NCBI GenBank assembly: GCA_028293005.1
Contig: JAQGLH010000266.1
Location: 1-6,060, forward strand
Origin: Alphaproteobacteria bacterium
GTDB taxonomy: Bacteria > Pseudomonadota > Alphaproteobacteria > Sphingomonadales > Sphingomonadaceae
Reading direction: 5' to 3'
DNA length: 6,060 nucleotides
Position numbers and translations under genes: made by a program. Within the stretch, counting starts at the first letter, position 1. Every line of letters starts with the position of its first letter. The notes beneath the pieces were generated by a model. The model did no database searches. It was given only the letters and a program-made list of their open reading frames with translations, and was not told the origin of the DNA. Of the stretch, positions 1 through 5,390 are shown in pieces.

Positions 1-2
1 CC

Positions 3-296
3 TGCGTGCGCACCGAGGGGGTCAAGATCGTCGCGATCGGCAAAGGACTCGAGCCCCATGACGCCTACGACACCGGCGTGTTCGCGGTCGGCAACCGCTT
101 CTTTGCGGCGCTGCGGGAGCTCGCCGCGCCTTCGATCACCGAAGGGGTTCGCGGCCTGATCGTGGAGGATGCGGCCGAAATCGTCGACTGCAGCGATGTC
201 GACTGGATCGACATCGACGATGCCGTCGCGCTGGCCAAGGCCGAGACGTGGCTCGCCGACAACGAACGGCAGATCTTCAGGCGAGCAGAGCGCTGA
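3..296 (+). CDS. Nucleotidyltransferase C-terminal part, probably myo-inositol-1-phosphate cytidylyltransferase-like (5' end outside window)
   Basis: The reading frame is open from the first codon of the window, so the gene starts upstream and only about 97 C-terminal residues are seen. The segment IGKGLEPHDAYDTGVF resembles the conserved IGK-x(n)-DAxDTGVF block of sugar/inositol-phosphate nucleotidyltransferases. The end contains DWIDIDDAVALAKAE, the WxDIDTPEDLxxAE-type closing motif of the NTP_transferase fold. Such enzymes couple CTP (or another NTP) to a phosphorylated inositol, choline or sugar in the cytoplasm; in the inositol case the product is a CDP-inositol used for phosphodiester or lipid head groups. 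The protein stops soon after the fold, so no CDP-alcohol transferase domain is fused at the C-terminus. The GTG at position 6 is an internal codon, not a start. The family call is good; the substrate is inferred from motif similarity, and a phosphocholine or sugar substrate is possible. Confidence 0.68.
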   Translation, partial: CVRTEGVKIVAIGKGLEPHDAYDTGVFAVGNRFFAALRELAAPSITEGVRGLIVEDAAEIVDCSDVDWIDIDDAVALAKAETWLADNERQIFRRAER

Positions 297-378
297 ATCC
301 GGCACCGGACAACGCAGCCGGAAACCGGGACGCGGCCGTTTGACCGGCGGGGGCGGACAGGATTATTCTGCGTCCGCT

Positions 379-1152
379 ATGATCGATCTGGCGCGCCGCC
401 GTTATCGCGATATCCTCGCCTCCGTCTACATCTACAACGAGCACCGCGGCTACAGCAGCCTCGACCGGGTCCTCGAGGCGGTGCGCGCGCGCCACCCGGA
501 CGAGACGGATTTCATCGCAGCGGTCGAGAAGCATCGCGAGGACGAGCGGCATCATTATCTGATGTTCCGCCATTATTTCGAGGCGCTTGGCGCAATGCCG
601 TACCGCGTCGACCGGACGTGCGGCCATATCGACCGGTTGATCAAGCTGTGCTTCGGCTGCGGGATCGACGAGCTCGACACCAATGCGGTCGCCGGCAGCG
701 GAACATTGTTCGCCAAATTGTGCCGCGTCATCATGCTGACCGAGATGCGCGGCATGCGCCAGGTCGATATCCTGCTGAGTTCGCCGCTGATCGCGTCCGA
801 CCGCTCGCTGCTCAAGATCTTCCGCGTGATCGAGCGCGACGAGCCAAGCCATTGGATGCCTTATCATCAATGGATCGAGCACCATTCGGAGCCGATGCCG
901 AGCCTTGCCGAGCGCTTTTCGGACTTCCTCGTCCACCGCACATTGCTGCTGGTGAAGCTGCCGCTCCTCTTCCTCAATCCGTGGCTCGAACGACGTGCCG
1001 ACTGGCAGGATGCCGCCGAGCGGCAGCCCTCCGGCGGGGGCGCCGATGAACAGGGTGCGGGTGAACAGGGCAACGACCAACCGGCGCGGGCGGGCGACGT
1101 GCCGAGCGGGATGCCAGGGCCTGCTATTGCTGCAGCGCAACACACGCGCTAA
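379..1152 (+). CDS. Ferritin-like diiron protein
   Basis: A 257-residue protein, mostly helical. It has the complete four-helix diiron ligand pattern: E21 (in YNEHRGY), E56-R-H-H59, E122 (in TEMRG) and E155-P-S-H158, i.e. E / ExxH / E / ExxH. Such proteins bind two iron atoms and act as oxygenases, hydroxylases, oxidases or iron stores; which one applies cannot be read from the sequence. Residues 183-203 are strongly hydrophobic with few charges (LLLVKLPLLFL) and may form a membrane-associated helix, so a lipid or membrane-bound substrate is possible. Residues 205-257 are a low-complexity Gly/Ala/Glu/Gln tail. The start is taken at ATG 379 because residues upstream look non-protein-like; no good ribosome binding site precedes it. 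An in-frame TTG at 340, preceded by GGGA nine bases away, would add 13 residues. The gene lies 82 nt after the nucleotidyltransferase and may share its transcript. It is not recognised as a named gene. Confidence 0.8.
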   Translation: MIDLARRRYRDILASVYIYNEHRGYSSLDRVLEAVRARHPDETDFIAAVEKHREDERHHYLMFRHYFEALGAMPYRVDRTCGHIDRLIKLCFGCGIDELDTNAVAGSGTLFAKLCRVIMLTEMRGMRQVDILLSSPLIASDRSLLKIFRVIERDEPSHWMPYHQWIEHHSEPMPSLAERFSDFLVHRTLLLVKLPLLFLNPWLERRADWQDAAERQPSGGGADEQGAGEQGNDQPARAGDVPSGMPGPAIAAAQHTR

Positions 1153-1156
1153 AAAC

Positions 1157-1177
1157 CGAAAAGAACCAAGCTTTTCG
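1157..1177. other. Small inverted repeat between two co-directional genes
   Basis: The arms CGAAAAG (1157-1163) and CTTTTCG (1171-1177) are perfectly complementary over 7 bp around a 7-base loop, just after the ferritin-like stop codon. The stem is A/T-rich and no T-run follows on either strand, so it is at best a weak terminator or an RNA-processing hairpin. It may have no function. Confidence 0.3.
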
Positions 1178-1213
1178 AGTTCCTTAACCAACAGCGCCTG
1201 ATACATCCGAACG

Positions 1214-1684
1214 ATGACGACGATCGACGATCTCCTGATCCGCAAAATCTTCTCGCCGCTGTGCGGCTGGGCGCAGCACAGGCTGGGCGTGAGCCAGTGG
1301 CAGCTGTCGCTCGGATGCCTCAACGGCGCGATATTCTTCTATCTCGCCGCGGTGGCGCTCACGATCGCCGGCAAGGGGATGCGCGACGGAATTTTCTCCG
1401 ACCTGCTCGCAGCGCTCGCCTGGCTGCTGATCATGGATTTCGTGCGCCGAGTCGCTTGCCGCCAGGCGGGATCGTCGATGGGCGTCCAGACTGCGCGGCT
1501 GGGCGAATGGCTGTTCCGCCTGATCCTGGTGGCCGTGCTGCCGCTCAGCATCACCAAGATCGAAAACTTCGCCAACCTCGGCTACACGCTATCGCTGCTG
1601 TGCCTGGTCGCACACCTCTATTTCAAGGCGAGCGACACGCCGCCGCCCGAGCAGCGCGGCAAGTTCGCCTACAGCCGCGGTTGA
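1214..1684 (+). CDS. Four-helix membrane protein of unknown function
   Basis: A 156-residue protein that I do not recognise. Hydrophobic segments lie at about residues 31-52, 59-77, 96-113 and 118-137, giving a four-pass inner-membrane protein. An N-terminal stretch of about 30 residues with R10, K11 and R23 and the short polar tail ASDTPPPEQRGK are both predicted to be cytoplasmic. Basic residues R78, R79 and R83 sit between helices 2 and 3, in agreement with that topology. Charged residues K115 and E117 lie between helices 3 and 4. There is no catalytic motif, no signal-peptide cleavage pattern and no internal repeat. The start at ATG 1214 has no clear Shine-Dalgarno sequence, but the codon follows a short gap and the N-terminus reads naturally. 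It lies 61 nt after the ferritin-like gene in the same direction, so co-transcription is plausible. The coding call is well supported by the hydrophobic pattern; the function is unknown. Confidence 0.75.
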   Translation: MTTIDDLLIRKIFSPLCGWAQHRLGVSQWQLSLGCLNGAIFFYLAAVALTIAGKGMRDGIFSDLLAALAWLLIMDFVRRVACRQAGSSMGVQTARLGEWLFRLILVAVLPLSITKIENFANLGYTLSLLCLVAHLYFKASDTPPPEQRGKFAYSRG

Positions 1685-1783
1685 ATTGATCCGGCAAAGC
1701 GGCTTCCAGAGGGAAATACTTCGGCGGAAATAGAAGGGTTTCGACGCCGGACCCCGACGGGTGAGTTCGGCCCGATCGATCCG

Positions 1784-1836
1784 GCTGAAGCGAGGCAGGC
1801 CTCGCGCGCAAGCGTCCCGAACACCAACGCTTCAGC
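1784..1836. repeat. Perfect 9-bp inverted repeat in intergenic region
   Basis: GCTGAAGCG (1784-1792) and CGCTTCAGC (1828-1836) are exact reverse complements separated by 35 nt. Inside, CGAGG (1791-1795) and CCTCG (1800-1804) can form a second small hairpin around a CAGG loop. It overlaps the left outer arm by two bases, so the two structures compete. The element lies after the four-helix protein gene and before the GGAAC promoter-like element of the next gene. It could therefore be an RNA 3' structure of the upstream transcript or a binding site. No T-run follows it, so it is not a clear intrinsic terminator. Confidence 0.45.
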
Positions 1837-1889
1837 GCCGGTGGGGGCGGAGCCGTTGCCCGAACATGCCTGATCGAGCAGCATTTTCA

Positions 1890-1915
1890 GGAACAAGGCC
1901 GGCCGCCGAAACGTC
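1890..1915 (+). promoter_or_regulatory. Candidate EcfG-type general stress response promoter
   Basis: GGAAC at 1890-1894 is followed, after exactly 17 bases, by CGTC at 1912-1915. The consensus for the alphaproteobacterial general stress sigma factor EcfG is GGAAC-N16/17-CGTT, so this site has a perfect -35 and one mismatch in the -10. Transcription would begin near 1922-1925 and give a leader of roughly 35-38 nt before the ATG at 1960, a normal layout. The downstream gene belongs to a family often induced by stress, which supports the call independently. Not verified experimentally. Confidence 0.6.
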
Positions 1916-1959
1916 TTGCACTCGATCCGCATGCTCGCGGAGAAGATAGGAGTAAGCCC

Positions 1960-2232
1960 ATGAGTCTCATCGTCGCACTTATCATCGGGGGCGTCATCGG
2001 TTGGCTTGCCAGCATCGTCATGCGGACCGATGCGCAGCAAGGCATCATCCTCAACGTGGTCGTCGGCATCATTGGATCGTTCCTGGGCAGCTTTCTGCTC
2101 GGCCGTTTCTTCGGCGCCAACGGCAGCATCCTCAACAGCCCGCTCGACGGCGGCACGATGCTTGCGGCGCTGGTCGGCGCGATCGTTCTGCTCGCCATCG
2201 TCAATCTCTTCCGTCGCGGCGCGGTGCGCTAA
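1960..2232 (+). CDS. GlsB/YeaQ/YmgE family (transglycosylase-associated) stress membrane protein
   Basis: A 90-residue, very hydrophobic protein with three membrane helices at about residues 3-21, 29-51 and 67-84. The Gly-rich N-terminus GGVIGWLASIVMR and the second block NVVVGIIGSFLGSFLLGRFFG are characteristic of the family (transglycosylase-associated protein, PF04226 type). Family members are usually 80-100 residues, so this one is full length. The molecular function is unknown; the older name does not imply a demonstrated enzymatic activity, and genes of this kind are commonly stress-induced. The start is well defined: AGGAG at 1948-1952 lies seven bases before the ATG. The gene is flanked by a candidate EcfG promoter and a strong intrinsic terminator, so it is probably monocistronic. 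It ends with a short basic tail (FRRGAVR), consistent with a cytoplasmic C-terminus. Confidence 0.88.
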   Translation: MSLIVALIIGGVIGWLASIVMRTDAQQGIILNVVVGIIGSFLGSFLLGRFFGANGSILNSPLDGGTMLAALVGAIVLLAIVNLFRRGAVR

Positions 2233-2268
2233 AGCGGTCTAAAAGAGACTTAGAAGAGACTATCGCAG

Positions 2269-2302
2269 GCCCGTGAACCGAAAGGTTCGCGGGCTTGTTT
2301 TT
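2269..2302 (+). terminator. Strong rho-independent terminator
   Basis: An 11-bp stem (2269-2279 with 2284-2294, containing one T-G pair) closes a GAAA tetraloop of the GNRA type and is followed at once by TTGTTTTT (2295-2302). It lies 36 nt after the stop codon of the GlsB-family gene and ends that transcript. Read from the opposite strand, the hairpin lacks a following T-run, so it is not expected to terminate the convergent gene efficiently. Confidence 0.92.
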
Positions 2303-2334
2303 GGGAGCCGCCTGGGAGCCGACTGGGGGCGGAC
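2302..2334. repeat. Three imperfect 11-bp tandem copies
   Basis: Units begin at 2302, 2313 and 2324. The first two, TGGGAGCCGCC and TGGGAGCCGAC, agree at 10 of 11 positions; the third, TGGGGGCGGAC, agrees with the second at 9 of 11. They lie directly after the terminator, in the non-coding gap between two convergent genes. The array is short and may be simple slippage. Confidence 0.55.
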
Positions 2335-2391
2335 GCGAAGGATCGGCCCAGCCCGGTGGTGCGTCGAACCAGGGATTCCGGTCGGCGGCCC

Positions 2392-5034
2392 TCAGGCGGT
2401 GCGGCGCGCGAGGCGTGGAGCCGGCGCGGCGTCGGCGCGATTCATGTGGAACGGCTGGGCGAATTCGAGACCTGCCTTGCCTGCGCTGATCCAGCGCACC
2501 GTCGCGTGGAACATCTTGCCCTCGATCAGCTCGATCAGCACTTGTCCGCCGAGCTCGAGCTGACCGACCTCGTCGATCATCGCGCCGCTTGTCGACACGT
2601 TCCGCAGCCGCACCAGGGTGCGCCGTCCGCCCGCGTCGAAAAGCGTCGAGCGGAGCATGCGCGTACGGGGCGCGCGGCTGAAGCGATGCCCAAGCGGTGT
2701 CGCCGTGAAGCCAGCAGCCGACAATTGCTCGCGCACTTCCGTCGCCACCACCGGGCGGCCGTAGACATAGCCTTGGATGTGCGAGCAGCCGAGCTCGCGG
2801 ATCAGATCGATCTCGTCCTGGACCTCGACGCCCTCGGCGGTGGTCTCCATGCCGAGCGTGTCGGCGAGCGTGACGATCGCCTTAATGATCGCTGCATTGC
2901 GGTTGTCAGCGACCGCCGCGCCGCGGACGAACGACTGGTCGATCTTGATCTTGTCGAACGGCGCGGTCTTCAAATAGCCGAGCGAGGAATAGCCCGTCCC
3001 GAAATCGTCGAGCGCCAGCCGGACGCCTATCGACTTCAATTGGGCGAACATCCGATCGGTCGCTGCGCTTTCGTGCAGAAACACGCCTTCGGTGATCTCG
3101 AGTTCGAGCCGCCCGGGCTCGATGCCGGCGTTGGCAATGGCATTGACGAGCAAAGCCGGAAGGCCGGGATTGGCGAATTGAATCGGCGAGACATTGACGC
3201 CGACCCGAACACCGCCCGGCCATAAAGCGGCCTCGGTGCAAGCGGTCCGCAGCACCCATTCGCCGATCTCCTCGATCAGCCCGCAATCCTCGGCAACGGG
3301 AATGAAATCGGCGGGCGAGACGAGGCCGCGGGTCGGATGGTTCCAGCGCAGCAAGGCTTCATAGCCGACGATCTCGGCCGTCTGGGTGGCGACGACGGGC
3401 TGATAGGCGAGCTGGAATTCGCCTTTGACGAGCGCGCTACGAAGGTCGTCCTCGAGCAGCTTTCGGCTGTGTGCCTCGGCGAGCAGCTCCTCGCGATAGA
3501 AACGGTGGACACCGCGGCCGTTGGCCTTGGCGGCATAGAGCGCGAGATCGGCGTTGCGGATCAGCACTTCCGAGGTGTCGCCATCGACGGGTGAGACGGC
3601 GATGCCGATCGAGCAACCGATCATGATCGTCGCGCCATTGACGGCATAGGGCTGGGAGATCGCGGCGATGATCGAATCGGCGAGGCGGGCAAGACGCTCG
3701 CGATCGCTCTCGCTCGGCAGCACGACCTCAAATTCGTCGCCGCCGAGCCGGCCAACGAGGCCCGCCTCGCCGACGCTCGCCTGGAGGCGATGCGCGACCT
3801 GCTTGAGAAGCTCGTCGCCTGTCTGGTGGCCCAGCGTGTCGTTGACCGCTTTGAAGCGATCAAGATCGAGCAGGAACAAGGCCGTGGGACGGTAGCCGCT
3901 GGTCTGCTGGGAGAGCAATTGATCGAACGAGTGCCGCATCCGCTGGCGATTGGCGAGGCCGGTGAGGCCGTCGAACATCGCCAGCCGCGCGATCTCCGCC
4001 TCCGAGCGGCGCTTTGCGGTAAGATCGCTGCCGCTGCCGATGAACCCGCAGAATTGGCCGAAATCGTCAAACAAGGGACGGCCCGAGATCGACCACCACC
4101 GGTCAGACGCACCGTTGGCGCGACGGACCGAATATTCGCTGAACGAGGTCCGGCCGGAGAGGTGGAAGCTCAACGCTCGTTCGGTCTGCGTCGCGTCGCT
4201 GTCCATCTCGAAAATCTGAGTGAGCGGTTTGCCAAGGATGTCGCCGCCAGCCGAAAGATCCAAGGCGACTTTTTCCGACAGATAGGTGAGCCGGCCATAG
4301 CGGTCGGTTTCCCAGAACCAGCCGGTTCCCGCGGTCTCGAACTCGTGCACCAAACGCCGGCTGCGCAGCGCCTCGCCTTCGCGGCGCAAGGTGTGCGCCG
4401 CCTCGAGCAGATCACGTCGCGCGAGACTGAGAGTGGCGCCGCCGAAGCACAACAGGAACAACGAAGCGATGCTGGTCGCGAGCGAGAAGCCCGCGATGGC
4501 GATGGTGAGAGCGCCGACGGTCGAGAAGAAGGCAAGCAGCCCTACGCGCGCGGGAAGGAGCGCAAGCGCGCACAAAGCCGTCGATGCGCCGGCTGCCAGG
4601 ACCGCGGCATCGCGCAACATGCCTTGGGGAAAGTGCGCCGCTTCCTGGACAAGATAGAAATGGCCAGCGCCGAGGGCAGCGCCATAAGCAAGCGCGGCAC
4701 GCAGCTGGATATAGGGCGGCAAGCCGCGGAACGGCCGCGCCTTGAGCAGCAGCAAGGCGATCGCGCCGACGACGAGATTGGCCCCTCCCGCGCCGACGAT
4801 GGCCGGCGGCAGGCGCTGCGGATCGGCTCCGTACGCCAAAGCGAAGATGATCACCGCCGCCAGCGCCTGGCCCGCGAGCGCCAGCGGAAACGCTGTCCCG
4901 ACCTCGCCCATCTCACGCCGGCGCGCCTCGACCAACCGCGGATGATCGGCCCTGGTGAGCCCGAACAACGAGCCGATGAGGACGTGCTGCCCGCCAGGCG
5001 CAGAGGGTGAAGAGGATGAAATTCGCCGACGCAT
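2392..5034 (-). CDS. Membrane PAS-GGDEF-EAL-PilZ cyclic-di-GMP enzyme
   Basis: An 880-residue protein that should make and break cyclic di-GMP at the inner membrane. Domains in order: a basic cytoplasmic N-terminus; about six hydrophobic helices (roughly 47-69, 76-97, 110-128, 141-160, 165-183, 185-202); a short helical linker; a PAS domain (about 231-340, with GWFWETDRYGRLTYLS); GGDEF (about 350-510); EAL (about 525-770); PilZ (about 783-862). The GGDEF domain has DLDRFKAVND (390-399) and intact GGDEF (431-435), but GEAG (422-425) replaces the RxxD inhibitory site. The EAL domain keeps E559-A-L, N614, E646-x-T-E649, D676-D677-F-G, K697-I-D699, E734-G-V-E737 and Q754, so the phosphodiesterase is probably active. 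PilZ keeps N812-x-S814-x-x-G817; R787 and R790 stand in for the RxxxR motif. ATG 5034 follows GAGGCGGG at very short spacing. Convergent with the GlsB-family gene; no terminator of its own is seen. Confidence 0.95.
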   Translation of the reverse strand: MRRRISSSSPSAPGGQHVLIGSLFGLTRADHPRLVEARRREMGEVGTAFPLALAGQALAAVIIFALAYGADPQRLPPAIVGAGGANLVVGAIALLLLKARPFRGLPPYIQLRAALAYGAALGAGHFYLVQEAAHFPQGMLRDAAVLAAGASTALCALALLPARVGLLAFFSTVGALTIAIAGFSLATSIASLFLLCFGGATLSLARRDLLEAAHTLRREGEALRSRRLVHEFETAGTGWFWETDRYGRLTYLSEKVALDLSAGGDILGKPLTQIFEMDSDATQTERALSFHLSGRTSFSEYSVRRANGASDRWWSISGRPLFDDFGQFCGFIGSGSDLTAKRRSEAEIARLAMFDGLTGLANRQRMRHSFDQLLSQQTSGYRPTALFLLDLDRFKAVNDTLGHQTGDELLKQVAHRLQASVGEAGLVGRLGGDEFEVVLPSESDRERLARLADSIIAAISQPYAVNGATIMIGCSIGIAVSPVDGDTSEVLIRNADLALYAAKANGRGVHRFYREELLAEAHSRKLLEDDLRSALVKGEFQLAYQPVVATQTAEIVGYEALLRWNHPTRGLVSPADFIPVAEDCGLIEEIGEWVLRTACTEAALWPGGVRVGVNVSPIQFANPGLPALLVNAIANAGIEPGRLELEITEGVFLHESAATDRMFAQLKSIGVRLALDDFGTGYSSLGYLKTAPFDKIKIDQSFVRGAAVADNRNAAIIKAIVTLADTLGMETTAEGVEVQDEIDLIRELGCSHIQGYVYGRPVVATEVREQLSAAGFTATPLGHRFSRAPRTRMLRSTLFDAGGRRTLVRLRNVSTSGAMIDEVGQLELGGQVLIELIEGKMFHATVRWISAGKAGLEFAQPFHMNRADAAPAPRLARRTA

Positions 5035-5172
5035 CCCGCCTCATGGACCCGCAGAGGTTTGGGGCACCTTACCGCGTCTGGTTAATCCAAATTCGGTCTT
5101 TTTTCACCACATCCGGGGGCGCGGGGCGCCGCCGCGCTCGATTCGTGTCAGCGCTCGTGCCGAGGAGCCGTT

Positions 5173-5206
5173 CCCCGCGCCGCGCGCACGGCTGAGCGCG
5201 GCGGGG
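5173..5206. repeat. GC-rich imperfect hairpin
   Basis: The left arm 5173-5185 and right arm 5196-5206 pair over 11 bp with a two-base bulge in the left arm; the loop is about 10 bases. An alternative stem, GCCGT (5167-5171) with ACGGC (5188-5192), would exclude it. No T-run follows on either strand. It would fall in the leader of the c-di-GMP gene only if that transcript begins more than about 170 nt upstream of its ATG. Confidence 0.4.
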
Positions 5207-5324
5207 TGCGGAAAACCAGCCTGTCCGACGTCGCAAACATGCCCAGCGCGTCGGGCCACCAATGCTCGGACAATGACAGGGGTCGTTGGCCGGCCACACG
5301 GAGTTCTGTTGCTTGCCTGATGTT

Positions 5325-5350
5325 GGAACGCACACCCGGCGCATTCCATT
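5325..5350 (+). promoter_or_regulatory. Weak candidate EcfG-like promoter before the glycosyltransferase
   Basis: GGAAC (5325-5329) is followed after 17 bases by CATT (5347-5350), one mismatch from the EcfG -10 CGTT. The distance to ATG 5391 (66 nt from the first G) is close to that at the GlsB-family gene (70 nt). The central mismatch in the -10 makes this a tentative call. Confidence 0.25.
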
Positions 5351-5390
5351 TTCGAAATCCCGGGCATTTGCGGCATTCCGGCGGCGCCCG

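Larger units (their letters stand above)
5035..5390. other. 356-nt divergent intergenic region
   Basis: No convincing gene lies between the c-di-GMP enzyme (leftward) and the glycosyltransferase (rightward), so promoters for both should be here. Near the leftward gene there is an A/T-richer patch (about 5078-5110), with TTAACCA on the minus strand at about 5079-5085. This resembles a half-site of the cell-cycle regulator CtrA and is weak evidence. A small hairpin has arms GCGCGG (5119-5124) and CCGCGC (5132-5137). A larger GC-rich hairpin and a weak GGAAC element are listed separately. No clear sigma-70 -35/-10 pair was found for either gene. Confidence 0.6.

Noticed and set aside
277..1323. 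Long minus-strand open frame of 348 codons opposite the ferritin-like gene
   Set aside because: It mirrors a real gene in high-GC DNA, has an Arg/Ala/Asp/Gln-rich sequence with no recognisable motif, and extends across the gap into the next gene.
1712..1740. GGAAA elements at 1712 and 1726 as further EcfG promoters
   Set aside because: The fifth base of the -35 is wrong; the first has GGTT only after 20 bases and the second has no GTT at the right distance.
2269..2302. Bidirectional use of the terminator for the convergent minus-strand gene
   Set aside because: On the minus strand the hairpin is preceded by an A-rich run and not followed by a T-run, so intrinsic termination in that direction is not expected.
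2356..3225. Plus-strand open frame of 289 codons opposite the EAL and PilZ domains
   Set aside because: Shadow of conserved EAL coding sequence; no motif and no ribosome binding site.
3790..5010. Plus-strand open frame of 406 codons opposite the c-di-GMP enzyme
   Set aside because: The opposite strand encodes unmistakable PAS, GGDEF and membrane domains; this frame is charged, low in hydrophobic order and has no domain signature.
5150..5174. Minus-strand GGAAC (5174-5170) as an EcfG promoter for the c-di-GMP enzyme
   Set aside because: At 16 bases the -10 reads CGCT and at 17 GCTG, and the leader would exceed 100 nt; too weak to list.
5148..5333. Minus-strand 61-codon open frame in the divergent intergenic region
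   Set aside because: It starts with GTG, has no clear ribosome binding site, ends in an Arg/Ala-rich stretch typical of chance frames, and resembles nothing I know. It is the best candidate for a small gene there but is not supportable.
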